In this document: one piece after another, positions 16,756-24,524 of the stretch | Position numbering within the stretch: the first letter of the stretch is position 1 | Layout: every line of letters begins with the position of its first letter | Assembly: GCA_003165315.1 (NCBI GenBank) | Contig: PLSX01000120.1 | Coordinates: forward strand, 1 to 32,931 | Origin: Acidobacteriota bacterium | Lineage (GTDB): Bacteria > Acidobacteriota > Terriglobia > UBA7540 | DNA length: 32,931 nt | Reading direction: 5' to 3' | The notes under the pieces: model-generated | What the model was told of the DNA's origin: nothing | What the model saw: the letters and a program-made list of their open reading frames with translations, nothing else | Databases searched by the model: none | Translations under genes and position numbers: made by a program

Positions 16756-17922
16756 ATGAACCGGCCCCTTATTCATTGGACTTTTCGTGTGATGTTCATC
16801 TTCATCCTGCTCTCGTTTTATTCCCCGCGTGCGATGGCTCAAGAAGCGGACATCGCCATCAAACCACCATTAGGCTGGAACACCTGGTACGGATATCTGT
16901 GCAAGGTCACTGACTCGGATGTGCGAGCCCAGGCTGACATGATGGTGGCGAATGGCATGAAAGCCGTGGGATATGAGTACGTCAACATCGATGACTGCTG
17001 GCAAGGGCAGCGCGACTCGGAGGGCGTGATTCATAGCAACAGTAATTTTCCCGATATGAAAGCGCTCGGTGACTATATCCATAGCAAGGGCCTGAAGTTT
17101 GGCGTCTACTCGTCGCCGGGTCCAAAAACATGCGCCGGTTACGAAGGCAGCTACGGCCATGAAGACCAGGATGCGAAGACCTACGCCGGGTGGGGAGTGG
17201 ATTTCCTGAAATACGACTGGTGCAGCGCCGCAGATGTCTACAAGCCGAGCGAAATGGAGACCGCCTACAAGAAGATGGGCGATGCGCTGCGACAATCGGG
17301 ACGCCCCATCCTCTATAGCCTGTGCGAGTACGGGCTGCAACGGGTTTGGCTGTGGGGACCCTCCGTAGGCGCGAACATGTGGCGCACCACCGGCGATCTT
17401 GATTACAAATACGACCGCTTCTCACTGGTGGGGTTTGAGCAGAACGGACTGGAGCGCTTTGCCGGCCCCGGCCATTGGAACGACCCAGACATGCTTCTGG
17501 TGGGATTGGGGAAGATCACCGATGACGAGAGCCGCACACAGGTGAGCCTGTGGAGCCTGCTGGCCGCTCCTCTGATCGCCAGCGCCGATCTCAGGAAGGT
17601 TAGCGCTGCAAGTTTGGCCATCTTGAGCAATCCGGAAGTCATCGCCGTCGATCAGGATCCGGCCGGCATTCAAGGGCGGCGCATCTCCGAAGAAGGTCCA
17701 TTGGATATCTGGATGAAACCCCTTGCTGACGGCAGTAAAGCTGTGGGCCTCTTCAATCGTGGTGAAGATGCGGAGCCTATTACGGTCTATTTCAAAGACG
17801 TGGGTGTGGGTGAATCGGCTGCGGTTCGCGACCTCTGGGCCGCAAAAGATCTGGGCACATTCAAAGACAGCTTCACCGCCACGGTTCCCCGGAATGGCGT
17901 TGTCATGCTTCGGATGAAGTGA
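16756..17922 (+). CDS. GH27 alpha-galactosidase, Sec-secreted
   Basis: A 388-residue enzyme of normal length for GH27. Residues 1-31 are a Sec signal (FRVMFIFILLSFYSPRAMA, cleavage after AMA). The catalytic barrel starts with PPLGWNTWYGYLC, followed by YEYVNIDDCW. The nucleophile is Asp154 in FLKYDWC and the acid/base Asp214 in MWRTTGDLDY. GHWNDPDMLLVGLG and the C-terminal beta domain ending VVMLRMK complete the family pattern. The reaction is hydrolysis of terminal alpha-linked galactose; alpha-N-acetylgalactosaminidase or beta-L-arabinopyranosidase are less likely alternatives within the family. The ATG at 16756 is fixed by AAAGGAAG and the signal peptide. It is the only gene of the cluster with a textbook alpha-galactosidase active site, so it anchors the substrate guess for the locus. 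Confidence 0.93.
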   Translation: MNRPLIHWTFRVMFIFILLSFYSPRAMAQEADIAIKPPLGWNTWYGYLCKVTDSDVRAQADMMVANGMKAVGYEYVNIDDCWQGQRDSEGVIHSNSNFPDMKALGDYIHSKGLKFGVYSSPGPKTCAGYEGSYGHEDQDAKTYAGWGVDFLKYDWCSAADVYKPSEMETAYKKMGDALRQSGRPILYSLCEYGLQRVWLWGPSVGANMWRTTGDLDYKYDRFSLVGFEQNGLERFAGPGHWNDPDMLLVGLGKITDDESRTQVSLWSLLAAPLIASADLRKVSAASLAILSNPEVIAVDQDPAGIQGRRISEEGPLDIWMKPLADGSKAVGLFNRGEDAEPITVYFKDVGVGESAAVRDLWAAKDLGTFKDSFTATVPRNGVVMLRMK

Positions 17923-18683
17923 TTCATCCGCATTCCGCTGGTAATTCCCGGCTTTCAGGGTTGCGGTGATCCTGTGTGGGCCTTCCCTCCGGAGAGGCCA
18001 ATGTGTAGCCTCTTTGTGCTTGACAAGTTGAATAATCATGCTGCGCTAGTCTGTGGGCCGGAGCCTGCCGGCGGAAAGCGACGTGCGCAACCCCCCTGCA
18101 ACGGCCTGGCGCAGACCCTGAAGGCGATCGCGAGAATACAGGGCAGCCAGCGGGCCGCGCGCCGAGAGAGGCTACAACAACAGTGGCATGGGGGCCGGGC
18201 TTGCCAAGATGTCGAGCAAACGAAAGGACTTCGTCGTTTAGAGTCAAAATTCCTGAAGGCTTTATTCTGCTCAAACAAAAGCACTTAGCTCAACATGCGA
18301 AATTCCGGAAGAAAAAGGACTCCCAGCTTTCCAAGATGTGTAAGAAATAAAAGAAGTTACCTGGGAAAGGCGAATATTCCATAAAAAGCTATGCCCTTGA
18401 AAGTACAACAGTTATGTAATCCACGGTCACCGTTTGCAGGTGAAAAAAAGGGTAAAAAAATGGGGTCAAACTTCCGTACGTTATTGAAAACAGATGTAGA
18501 AAAAATGTCCGCTTTCCGCCTTGCCAAGATGTTGATGAAAATAAAGAGTGTTAGCCAAAATCCGGTTTACTGAGGTTTCGTTAAGAATTTTGGATTTTAA
18601 GTGCGGCCGAGGGTCGGCTTAGAGTGCGGCCGTAGCGCTTGTCCTCAGTGAATGGTGTAGGGACGAAGGGAGCTTGACCTGTG
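17923..18683. other. 761-bp gap with short repeats, no convincing gene
   Basis: Open frames at 17974-18288 (+), 17924-18274 (-) and 18036-18284 (-) overlap and resemble nothing known. The right half (about 18290-18600) is visibly richer in A/T than its surroundings, in contrast to the G/C-rich left half. It contains a three-copy CTTKCCAAGATGT motif and, near the next gene, a 10-bp direct repeat AGTGCGGCCG at 18600 and 18623. A 60-codon frame at 18391-18573 lies in the A/T-rich part with no known match. Confidence 0.5.
18200..18548 (+). repeat. Three dispersed copies of a ~29-bp motif
   Basis: CTTGCCAAGATGT occurs at 18200-18212 and 18520-18532, and CTTTCCAAGATGT at 18327-18339. Each is followed by a similar A-rich tail of the pattern NNANN-AAA-NN-AAAG. 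The copies are 127 and 193 bp apart and all on the same strand. They might be remnants of a repeated element or protein-binding sites. Confidence 0.45.
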
Positions 18684-21008
18684 ATGACCCATTTTAATCG
18701 GCGGCAATTCATGCAAGCATCAGCGGCAACTCTGTTCTTCAGCGGGGCTCGCCTCGGCGCAGTCAGTGCAAATCCCGCCAGAATTAACCAATCAGGGAAG
18801 AACATACGGGTCGAGGGAGAGAATTACAACTGGGAGTGGTCAGGCGAGAGCGACCGATTCCGTTTCATCGACAAGCAAGGGCGGGTGATGGTGGAAGGCA
18901 CACTTCAGCCCGCGATCATCGTACAGCCCGTCGGGCCGCATGCAACCCGCCGTTGCACATCCGGAAAGGTTGCCAAATGGGAACTGAAGGGTAATCGCCT
19001 GGGCGTCACTTATGAGGGTGTGAATGGAGCATCCAGTATCTCCGTCGGCTGGCAATTTGACGGCGATGGCGCGTGGCTCGATCCCGTGAGCTATGAAAGC
19101 TCCATTGCCGAGGATGTTGTCTCGCTCCACTATTTCGCCCAGGGCACGGGTGAAGCGGCCCAGCCGGCGCTTGAGCATAATTTCCTCGTCCATCCTGGAA
19201 TCAGCGAATCGTCGGAGATCAGCCCCATCATCCACGCTGAGATGGGCTTGCATTTGACTAGTTGGCTGGGGCACGGATCTTCAACCCCCGGCCTCCTTCA
19301 GCAGTGGGCGCTGCCCGTCCACTATTTTTGCGGGTTCCAACGCAACACAAGCTCCATCAACCTGAAAGGCGCCCTCAAAGAGCACCTCTCTGATGCCTTT
19401 TGTTGCGGGCTTGCCGAACTTCCGGCCGGCGACATGTTTCTCGAGGCGGACAGCGGGAGGCAGAGCGTCATTATTCGTTATGAAAGTGACGTCTGGGGCC
19501 ATGTCCGCGGGCCGGGGCGGTTGCAGTTGGGAGCGAAATTGTACTGGGCGATGGGCGCAAATTACTACGAGGCGATCCGGCATTATTACCTGGGGTTGGT
19601 GAAAGCCGGCGTGATTTCCATAAAAACCAACTCACCCCACAAAAACGAGATTGTCGCGACCCCGCAGTTCAATTCCTGGGGGGCAGAGGTAACCGTGGGC
19701 AAAGAAGTTGCGGGCTTTGACGAACCCACTTTCAACGCCATGTTCGATGGGCTGCAAGCCTCTGGGATGAAGCCCGGCATGTTTGTTTTCGATCAAAAAT
19801 GGCTGGGAAAATACGGTGAGTTGGACCCGTCGCCGGAAAGATTCCCGCATTTTGATGAGTGTCTCGCCAGGGTTCGCTCCGCCGGCTACCGACTGGGCTT
19901 CTGGACGGCCTTCCTACGTTGTGAAGATCCGGGCGACCTGGGCCTAACACCCGCGCACATGCTGCACAAAACTGACGGCACACCTTATGTTGCCACCGAA
20001 GGTGCAACGCATTATTACCTGATCGACTTTACCCAGCCGGAAGTGGCGAAGGTGCTCGGCGATATGTCGCGCCGGTTTATGCGACGCTACAAACCGGACC
20101 TGATCAAATTCGACTTCGGATACGAACTGCCGCTTCTCTCCCAGGCTGCGCCCAAAGACATGAGTTTGGCCGGCGAAAGGCTCCTTCTAAAAGGCGTGGA
20201 GGTTCTTGTAAAGGCGTTGCGGGAAGTTAATCCGGACATCGTCGTGATTTATTACTCCCTCTCGCCCCTCTTCATCGATGTCTTCGATCAGCATAGTCCT
20301 GATGACCTGTTTTTGTGCGAAGGCGACTACGATCTCGAGGCCAATCGCCGCTTCTTTTTCAGCAGTCTCCTGGGCGAACTGGGGATGCCAACCTACGGCT
20401 CGGGCGGCTACGACTGGCAGACGATGCCCTCCATCTGGTTTGATTCCGCACCCATCGGGACTCTCGGCTCGCTGAACGGCTTTTCCGGCGATGAGCAGGA
20501 CACCGAGGCGACACCCGACCGGGTCTCGAAATACAACGGACTTGCCAATCTGCTGCGTTCCTCCAACGTATTCTCAATCGAGCCTCTTGATGCCGGGGAT
20601 TATGCTTCCCCCACTCGCGGCGCCAGAACTTCGTCGTGGGTCCGCAGGGAAAATGGGGAAGTCGTTCTTGTGGCTCTGCGGAAGCAGCGGTTGGACGGTG
20701 GCCAGGGGGCAGGGAAGTATCAGAAGCTCATAACTGCCAATGCATCCGTCGTCGTCGCCTCAAAGACCGCCGAAGGCATTGGCCGCGCGTCGCGCCTTGG
20801 CATCGTTCCCTACGGAGATGGGGATTTTATTCTTCAGCGGGACGATCAAAGTTCAGCCACAGCCATCGTGACGGAACATTTATTCGGTGGAAAGAAGCGG
20901 CAGCATGAAGTGACCGTTCGAGGTGGAAAACTGAGCCTTGCACTTCGCGAGCAGACGGCCGAGGGCATCCCCATCGAGTGGGCTGAGCTTGAGTTCAAAG
21001 CAGCCTGA
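18684..21008 (+). CDS. GH36-like glycoside hydrolase, subfamily B copy 2, Tat signal
   Basis: A 774-residue paralogue of the 14134-16452 protein, collinear throughout, with the predicted nucleophile at the same residue number (Asp477, LIKFDFGYELP). The conserved block DDLFLCEGDYDLEANRRFFF and YGSGGYDWQTMPSIWFDSAP match copy 1. The leader FNRRQFMQASAATLFF is a diverged version of the Tat cassette used by the other exported enzymes. The ATG at 18684 directly follows a GTG at 18681 that would also serve; GAAGGGAG (18665-18672) is close to both. The 761-bp gap upstream and the convergent gene downstream suggest it is a separate transcription unit. Activity is inferred only from the family. Confidence 0.75.
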   Translation: MTHFNRRQFMQASAATLFFSGARLGAVSANPARINQSGKNIRVEGENYNWEWSGESDRFRFIDKQGRVMVEGTLQPAIIVQPVGPHATRRCTSGKVAKWELKGNRLGVTYEGVNGASSISVGWQFDGDGAWLDPVSYESSIAEDVVSLHYFAQGTGEAAQPALEHNFLVHPGISESSEISPIIHAEMGLHLTSWLGHGSSTPGLLQQWALPVHYFCGFQRNTSSINLKGALKEHLSDAFCCGLAELPAGDMFLEADSGRQSVIIRYESDVWGHVRGPGRLQLGAKLYWAMGANYYEAIRHYYLGLVKAGVISIKTNSPHKNEIVATPQFNSWGAEVTVGKEVAGFDEPTFNAMFDGLQASGMKPGMFVFDQKWLGKYGELDPSPERFPHFDECLARVRSAGYRLGFWTAFLRCEDPGDLGLTPAHMLHKTDGTPYVATEGATHYYLIDFTQPEVAKVLGDMSRRFMRRYKPDLIKFDFGYELPLLSQAAPKDMSLAGERLLLKGVEVLVKALREVNPDIVVIYYSLSPLFIDVFDQHSPDDLFLCEGDYDLEANRRFFFSSLLGELGMPTYGSGGYDWQTMPSIWFDSAPIGTLGSLNGFSGDEQDTEATPDRVSKYNGLANLLRSSNVFSIEPLDAGDYASPTRGARTSSWVRRENGEVVLVALRKQRLDGGQGAGKYQKLITANASVVVASKTAEGIGRASRLGIVPYGDGDFILQRDDQSSATAIVTEHLFGGKKRQHEVTVRGGKLSLALREQTAEGIPIEWAELEFKAA

Positions 21009-21038
21009 AACCGCGAGGTGAGCACCTTCGCGGCTTCA
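21006..21038. terminator. Bidirectional hairpin between convergent genes
   Basis: CCGCGAGGTG (21011-21020) pairs with CACCTTCGCGG (21023-21033) with one bulged base and a 2-base loop, extended by TGAA/TTCA on the outside. It overlaps the stop codon of the plus-strand gene and lies 21 bp from the stop of the minus-strand gene. No T-run is present on either side, so termination strength is uncertain. Confidence 0.6.
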
Positions 21039-21058
21039 GCAGGTAGGGTATGATGGTG

Positions 21059-23170
21059 CTATTTTCGAATTTCCAGCACCTCCACTTGTTGATCGGCGGC
21101 GAATTGAATGTGGATTCCCTCCCGCACCTGCTTGCCTGAAAAAGTGCCCAGGCCTCGTCCGGTCATCTTCGATTTGAACGCGAAAGTCCCATCGGGGAAG
21201 GAGGGGATGCTTACATTGAACGCGCCATGGGTTGATTCATTCCTGAACGCCACAATGATTCCTTCTCCTTCGCGATCGAGGCGCGCGAATCCATCCGCGC
21301 TTCCCCTGCCGGGCTGTTGCCACGCTCCCAGGGGAAAGAAGCTTTCATTCATGGGGACGGTCTTGCGCAGATCCTTAAACCACCGGATGTTTTTCCCATA
21401 CCAGTCCTGCTGCTGGGGTGCGAGCTTGCGCAAATCCCCCAGAAGAAGCGGGCCTGATCCAATCGCCGTGGCGAAATGCTCGTCCATCGGGGGAGTCTCC
21501 GCGCGTGGGTTGCCGATCAGCATTGTTTCCACGGGAATCGCCAGGGAGCGATGGTAGAGCAAGGTCCGGGCCTGGAGAGGCCCCGCCGCGTCCGGTTTCG
21601 AATCATTGACATTGCTCATCCAATCCAGATCTCCGGCCCCCAAGAGTCCATAATCGATGACGTGTTTTTGACCCCAGAGTTCAAAAGTCAAATCGAGCAA
21701 CACGTCAGGATGCTCGCGATAAATCGCGTCCGTGACATACTGGATTCCTTCGTAAATTCCTTCCAACGATTCCGCCCAGTTTCCATGCGAGTGTCCCTTG
21801 GCATAGCACCCGGGCGCTTCGCCGTACGCATTAAACACAGTGGTAAGATCAATCTTGACGTAGCCCAAGTGGTAACGCGAAATCAGGTCGCTGATGCGGC
21901 GCGCGGCGACCTCGCGGTAAGGCGAGGCCATGCACATCACCGGAAGGTTGCCGCCCCACTCCGCCCCCATCCACGATTTCTTGGGGTTCCCGTCGGAGTC
22001 CCGGCATTGCCACTCAGGATGCTCGCGATAGACCTTGCTATCCGGGTGGACGATGGCCAGAGGCACCCACAATCCAAGGCGCATTCCCTGGTGTTCCACC
22101 TCAGCCCGGACGGGATCAAGCCCCTCCGGGTATCGGTTCAAGTTAATGTCATTCTCGCCCCAATACTTTTCCCAGCCCGCATCGAGCGTGAAGATATCCA
22201 GACCCATGCGCCCGGCGATCGGGATCAGTTCGCTCACCGTAGTATGGGGAAGCCCAAAATAGAAAGGCTCGTAGGTGTTATAAATCCAAGGTGGTTGATA
22301 ACCTGCGCCTTTCTTCATGAGAACTTCGGAGGTGTATGACGGCATGACCCAATGGGGGTCGGCAAAGCCCCGTCCTTCGGCGATGAGAGCGACGGAACTC
22401 CTGGCGCTGGTGAACGTCTCTCCCGGCGCCACAGTTCGCTGGAAGGGGAAGATGTCCGTATCGTACATGACTTCAATCCCTTCTCCCCATTGGACCATCT
22501 CGGTCCTCTTCAAGTAACCGGGAGTTTCGTTCATGACGATGAATCCAACACCTGTGAGGGAATTCCGCTCCAGAATCGCGGCGTCTTCCACGCGGCCGGT
22601 GAAGAAAATCTCGCGTGGCTGGACGCCGTAGAAACCCGAGACTTGGATTTCCGAGGGTTTCCCCGCCCGCAACGGCACGGCCTCGAAACTCAGGTGCGAC
22701 AGGGTGATAGGCGCCTTACCGCGATTGGTAATTGCAATCCACTTCCGAACCACCGGATGGCCATCATACACGCCATAGAACACGGAAACTTCCATCGGCT
22801 TGGTTCGCGCCTTGAGCCTAATTTCAAGGAGTTTGCCCCGAGGCGAAAGGTCGTGGATGCTCGCGCCCACCAAATCGAACGCACCCTCAGAGCCCGCCAA
22901 GCGGTCGCCGCCAGCCTGGAAGGAAAACTCCGCGCCCCGGGCGTTGTCAGCAGGTGTCAGCTTGATGAAGTCCGTTCCCGTTAATTTATCTTGCCATCCA
23001 GTGGTGTAGAGGCCGATTTTGGGATCAAACCGGATTTGCCGCTCAATCAGCGCATTTCCAATTGCCCAGCTTTGATGGTCCGAACCCGCATTAATATACG
23101 CCGGCGTCGATTGCGCGCTCAGGCTGGCGGCAATGAAGGCGGGAAGAAGTAGAAGTCCTGCAATTCGCAT
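21059..23170 (-). CDS. GH36-like glycoside hydrolase, subfamily A copy 3, Sec signal, variant active site
   Basis: A 703-residue paralogue of the two subfamily A enzymes, on the opposite strand. The signal is of Sec type (MRIAGLLLLPAFIAASLSAQ) instead of Tat. The predicted nucleophile is Asp441 (YVKIDLTTVFN). At the acid/base block it reads DWMSNVND: Asn522 replaces the first Asp of the NVDD motif of the paralogues, while Asp523 is kept. The ATG at 23170 has GGAG five bases upstream and gives a compact signal peptide; a GTG at 23206 adds 12 residues and also has an AGGAG upstream. Its own promoter would lie in the 23.2-23.5 kb gap but none is clear. Whether the Asn abolishes activity depends on which Asp is the true acid/base. 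Confidence 0.83.
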   Translation of the reverse strand: MRIAGLLLLPAFIAASLSAQSTPAYINAGSDHQSWAIGNALIERQIRFDPKIGLYTTGWQDKLTGTDFIKLTPADNARGAEFSFQAGGDRLAGSEGAFDLVGASIHDLSPRGKLLEIRLKARTKPMEVSVFYGVYDGHPVVRKWIAITNRGKAPITLSHLSFEAVPLRAGKPSEIQVSGFYGVQPREIFFTGRVEDAAILERNSLTGVGFIVMNETPGYLKRTEMVQWGEGIEVMYDTDIFPFQRTVAPGETFTSARSSVALIAEGRGFADPHWVMPSYTSEVLMKKGAGYQPPWIYNTYEPFYFGLPHTTVSELIPIAGRMGLDIFTLDAGWEKYWGENDINLNRYPEGLDPVRAEVEHQGMRLGLWVPLAIVHPDSKVYREHPEWQCRDSDGNPKKSWMGAEWGGNLPVMCMASPYREVAARRISDLISRYHLGYVKIDLTTVFNAYGEAPGCYAKGHSHGNWAESLEGIYEGIQYVTDAIYREHPDVLLDLTFELWGQKHVIDYGLLGAGDLDWMSNVNDSKPDAAGPLQARTLLYHRSLAIPVETMLIGNPRAETPPMDEHFATAIGSGPLLLGDLRKLAPQQQDWYGKNIRWFKDLRKTVPMNESFFPLGAWQQPGRGSADGFARLDREGEGIIVAFRNESTHGAFNVSIPSFPDGTFAFKSKMTGRGLGTFSGKQVREGIHIQFAADQQVEVLEIRK

Positions 23171-23506
23171 AACGGCTCCATGGGGGAGGAATCTGATGTC
23201 TTTCACTAACCTTATACTCCTGTCTCTCCCAAATATCGCGCAGAATCGGAATGGAATATTCTTGAATTCACATGAGATTTCCTCTGGCCAGCCGGCTTGC
23301 TGCGCGCTGGCAAGCAGAAGTAGTGTTTAGGCGAAAAGGAGCAAGTCCCATTCATGGCATGGGATTTCATCTTGTGGCAGTCATGCCTGCAGTAGTTTGA
23401 GTAGCAACCGGCATCAGTTCCGTTGGATTTGCACGCAGGTTTACCCATAATTTTGGCTGCCCTTGGGTCTAGAACTTTTTTGTCGGGGCTACTCAAATTA
23501 GTACTC

Positions 23507-23534
23507 TTTCTTTCGATTCGGTCCGGTGTATAAT
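23507..23534 (+). promoter_or_regulatory. Possible promoter with perfect TATAAT
   Basis: TATAAT (23529-23534) has a weak TTTCTT-like -35 at 23507-23512 with a 16-bp spacer. The nearest certain plus-strand gene is almost 1 kb downstream, so either a long leader, a small unrecognised transcript or chance explains it. Confidence 0.3.
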
Positions 23535-24200
23535 CTGTGCGGTTTTATAGCGGATGGCGAATCACGGCGGGTTCTTCAGTAATGTGTTCGGACCCAGCGG
23601 CCGTCCAAAGATATGCGGCTTGTTTCCAGCCTCATCGAGTGCCGGAAAATATCTGTTCAACCCAACGGTCACAGCGCCCAACCAGAGAGCAGGGGATCGG
23701 CGGTGGCCGGTAGTTGCCACGCGATCCGCCTTGAGCGAAATCGCTCCACGGCTGGGGCAGTTTTGGCAAAATTGGCAGTATAACTGAGTAATGCAATGAT
23801 CTTAGCCAACCTCATTCTGCTCTCCTCTACGGCGATGTTCTTCTACTATCTGGTAGCCACAGCCCAGATCATCCTTCGCAGGCGTTAAACTATTCCCATT
23901 CGCATATTGGGGTTCCTGAGCACATGTACGCGTTGATGCTTTCCCTCGCTCCAGGATTCGACTCATCCTCTCAACCCAGACAAGATTGATAAAGCTTGGC
24001 TTGAGGTCGCCATGACCATCCGCCACGCGAATATTTGGATTTCAGGTGAAAACGGGGGTACACTGCCTGCCGTAATGGATTGGAAGGCTGGTATCCCGCA
24101 CCAGCGATTGTAGAAAGTAGCAATTTTACCCGTGATCGAAGGAGACTCTCCCCTCGGGCACTAAAAAGGAAGTGAAGTGGTTGGAAGTCAGAATGAATGA

Positions 24201-24219
24201 CCCGCACAAGACGTGCGGG
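24201..24219. other. Perfect inverted repeat upstream of the GH38-like gene
   Basis: CCCGCAC-AAGAC-GTGCGGG gives a 7-bp stem with a 5-base loop, without a T-run. Its half-sites (GCAC...GTGC) are inverted in order relative to the LacI-type operator, so it is not a third copy of that site. It may be a terminator-like hairpin or a different binding site. Confidence 0.45.
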
Positions 24220-24243
24220 CCAAGTTCACCTTAGAACCGACAG

Positions 24244-24265
24244 CCAATCAAAGTCCGTTGATTGG
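24244..24265. promoter_or_regulatory. Perfect 8-bp inverted repeat, possible operator
   Basis: CCAATCAA-AGTCCG-TTGATTGG is a perfect dyad with a 6-bp spacer, 260 bp before the GH38-like start codon. Size and symmetry fit a dimeric-regulator site, but no promoter boxes are apparent next to it. Confidence 0.35.
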
Positions 24266-24524
24266 TTGCAATGGGTGGAGCCAGGGAATCCGAACCTTAG
24301 GCTCAAACCGCTCCATGAACTCCTGGCTATTTACCGCTTCGCTCCGACCTTCATGCCTAAGTTGTTTCGGTAATTTGTCATATGTCCCAAAGTGGGGGAT
24401 GGCAAAATAAAGATGAAATCCTGTCTTCACGACCTGATCCGTTTCCTGGAATCCAAACGCGGCAGCGGAGTCCCTCCATCCCCCATCAGGCGGAATTTGC
24501 CAACGAATTAATAGGAGACCTCTT

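Larger units (their letters stand above)
23171..24524. other. 1.35-kb gap between divergent genes, promoter-like and hairpin elements only
   Basis: The gap separates the minus-strand GH36-like gene from the plus-strand GH38-like gene. Small frames (23212-23496 -, 23554-23787 +, 23802-24026 -, 24248-24565 -) are not recognised and have no good ribosome sites; some could be decayed coding sequence. Visible signals are a TATAAT box (23529-23534), two perfect hairpins (24201-24219, 24244-24265) and the AGGAG of the GH38-like gene (24513-24517). Confidence 0.5.

Noticed and set aside
17924..18288. Three overlapping frames in the gap after GH27, and a TTGACA at 18020-18025
   Set aside because: The frames conflict and resemble nothing known; the TTGACA has no acceptable -10 box at 16-18 bp.
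23762..23782. Sigma54-like sequence TTGGCAAAATTGGCAG
   Set aside because: The GG and GC elements are separated by 8 bp instead of the required 10, and no gene follows at a fitting distance.
24201..24219. A third copy of the LacI-type operator
   Set aside because: The dyad has its half-sites in the opposite order and a different spacer, so it is not the same site.
24260..24310. tRNA-like T-arm (GGTTCGGATTCCC) on the minus strand
   Set aside because: No cloverleaf with acceptor, D and anticodon stems can be built around it.
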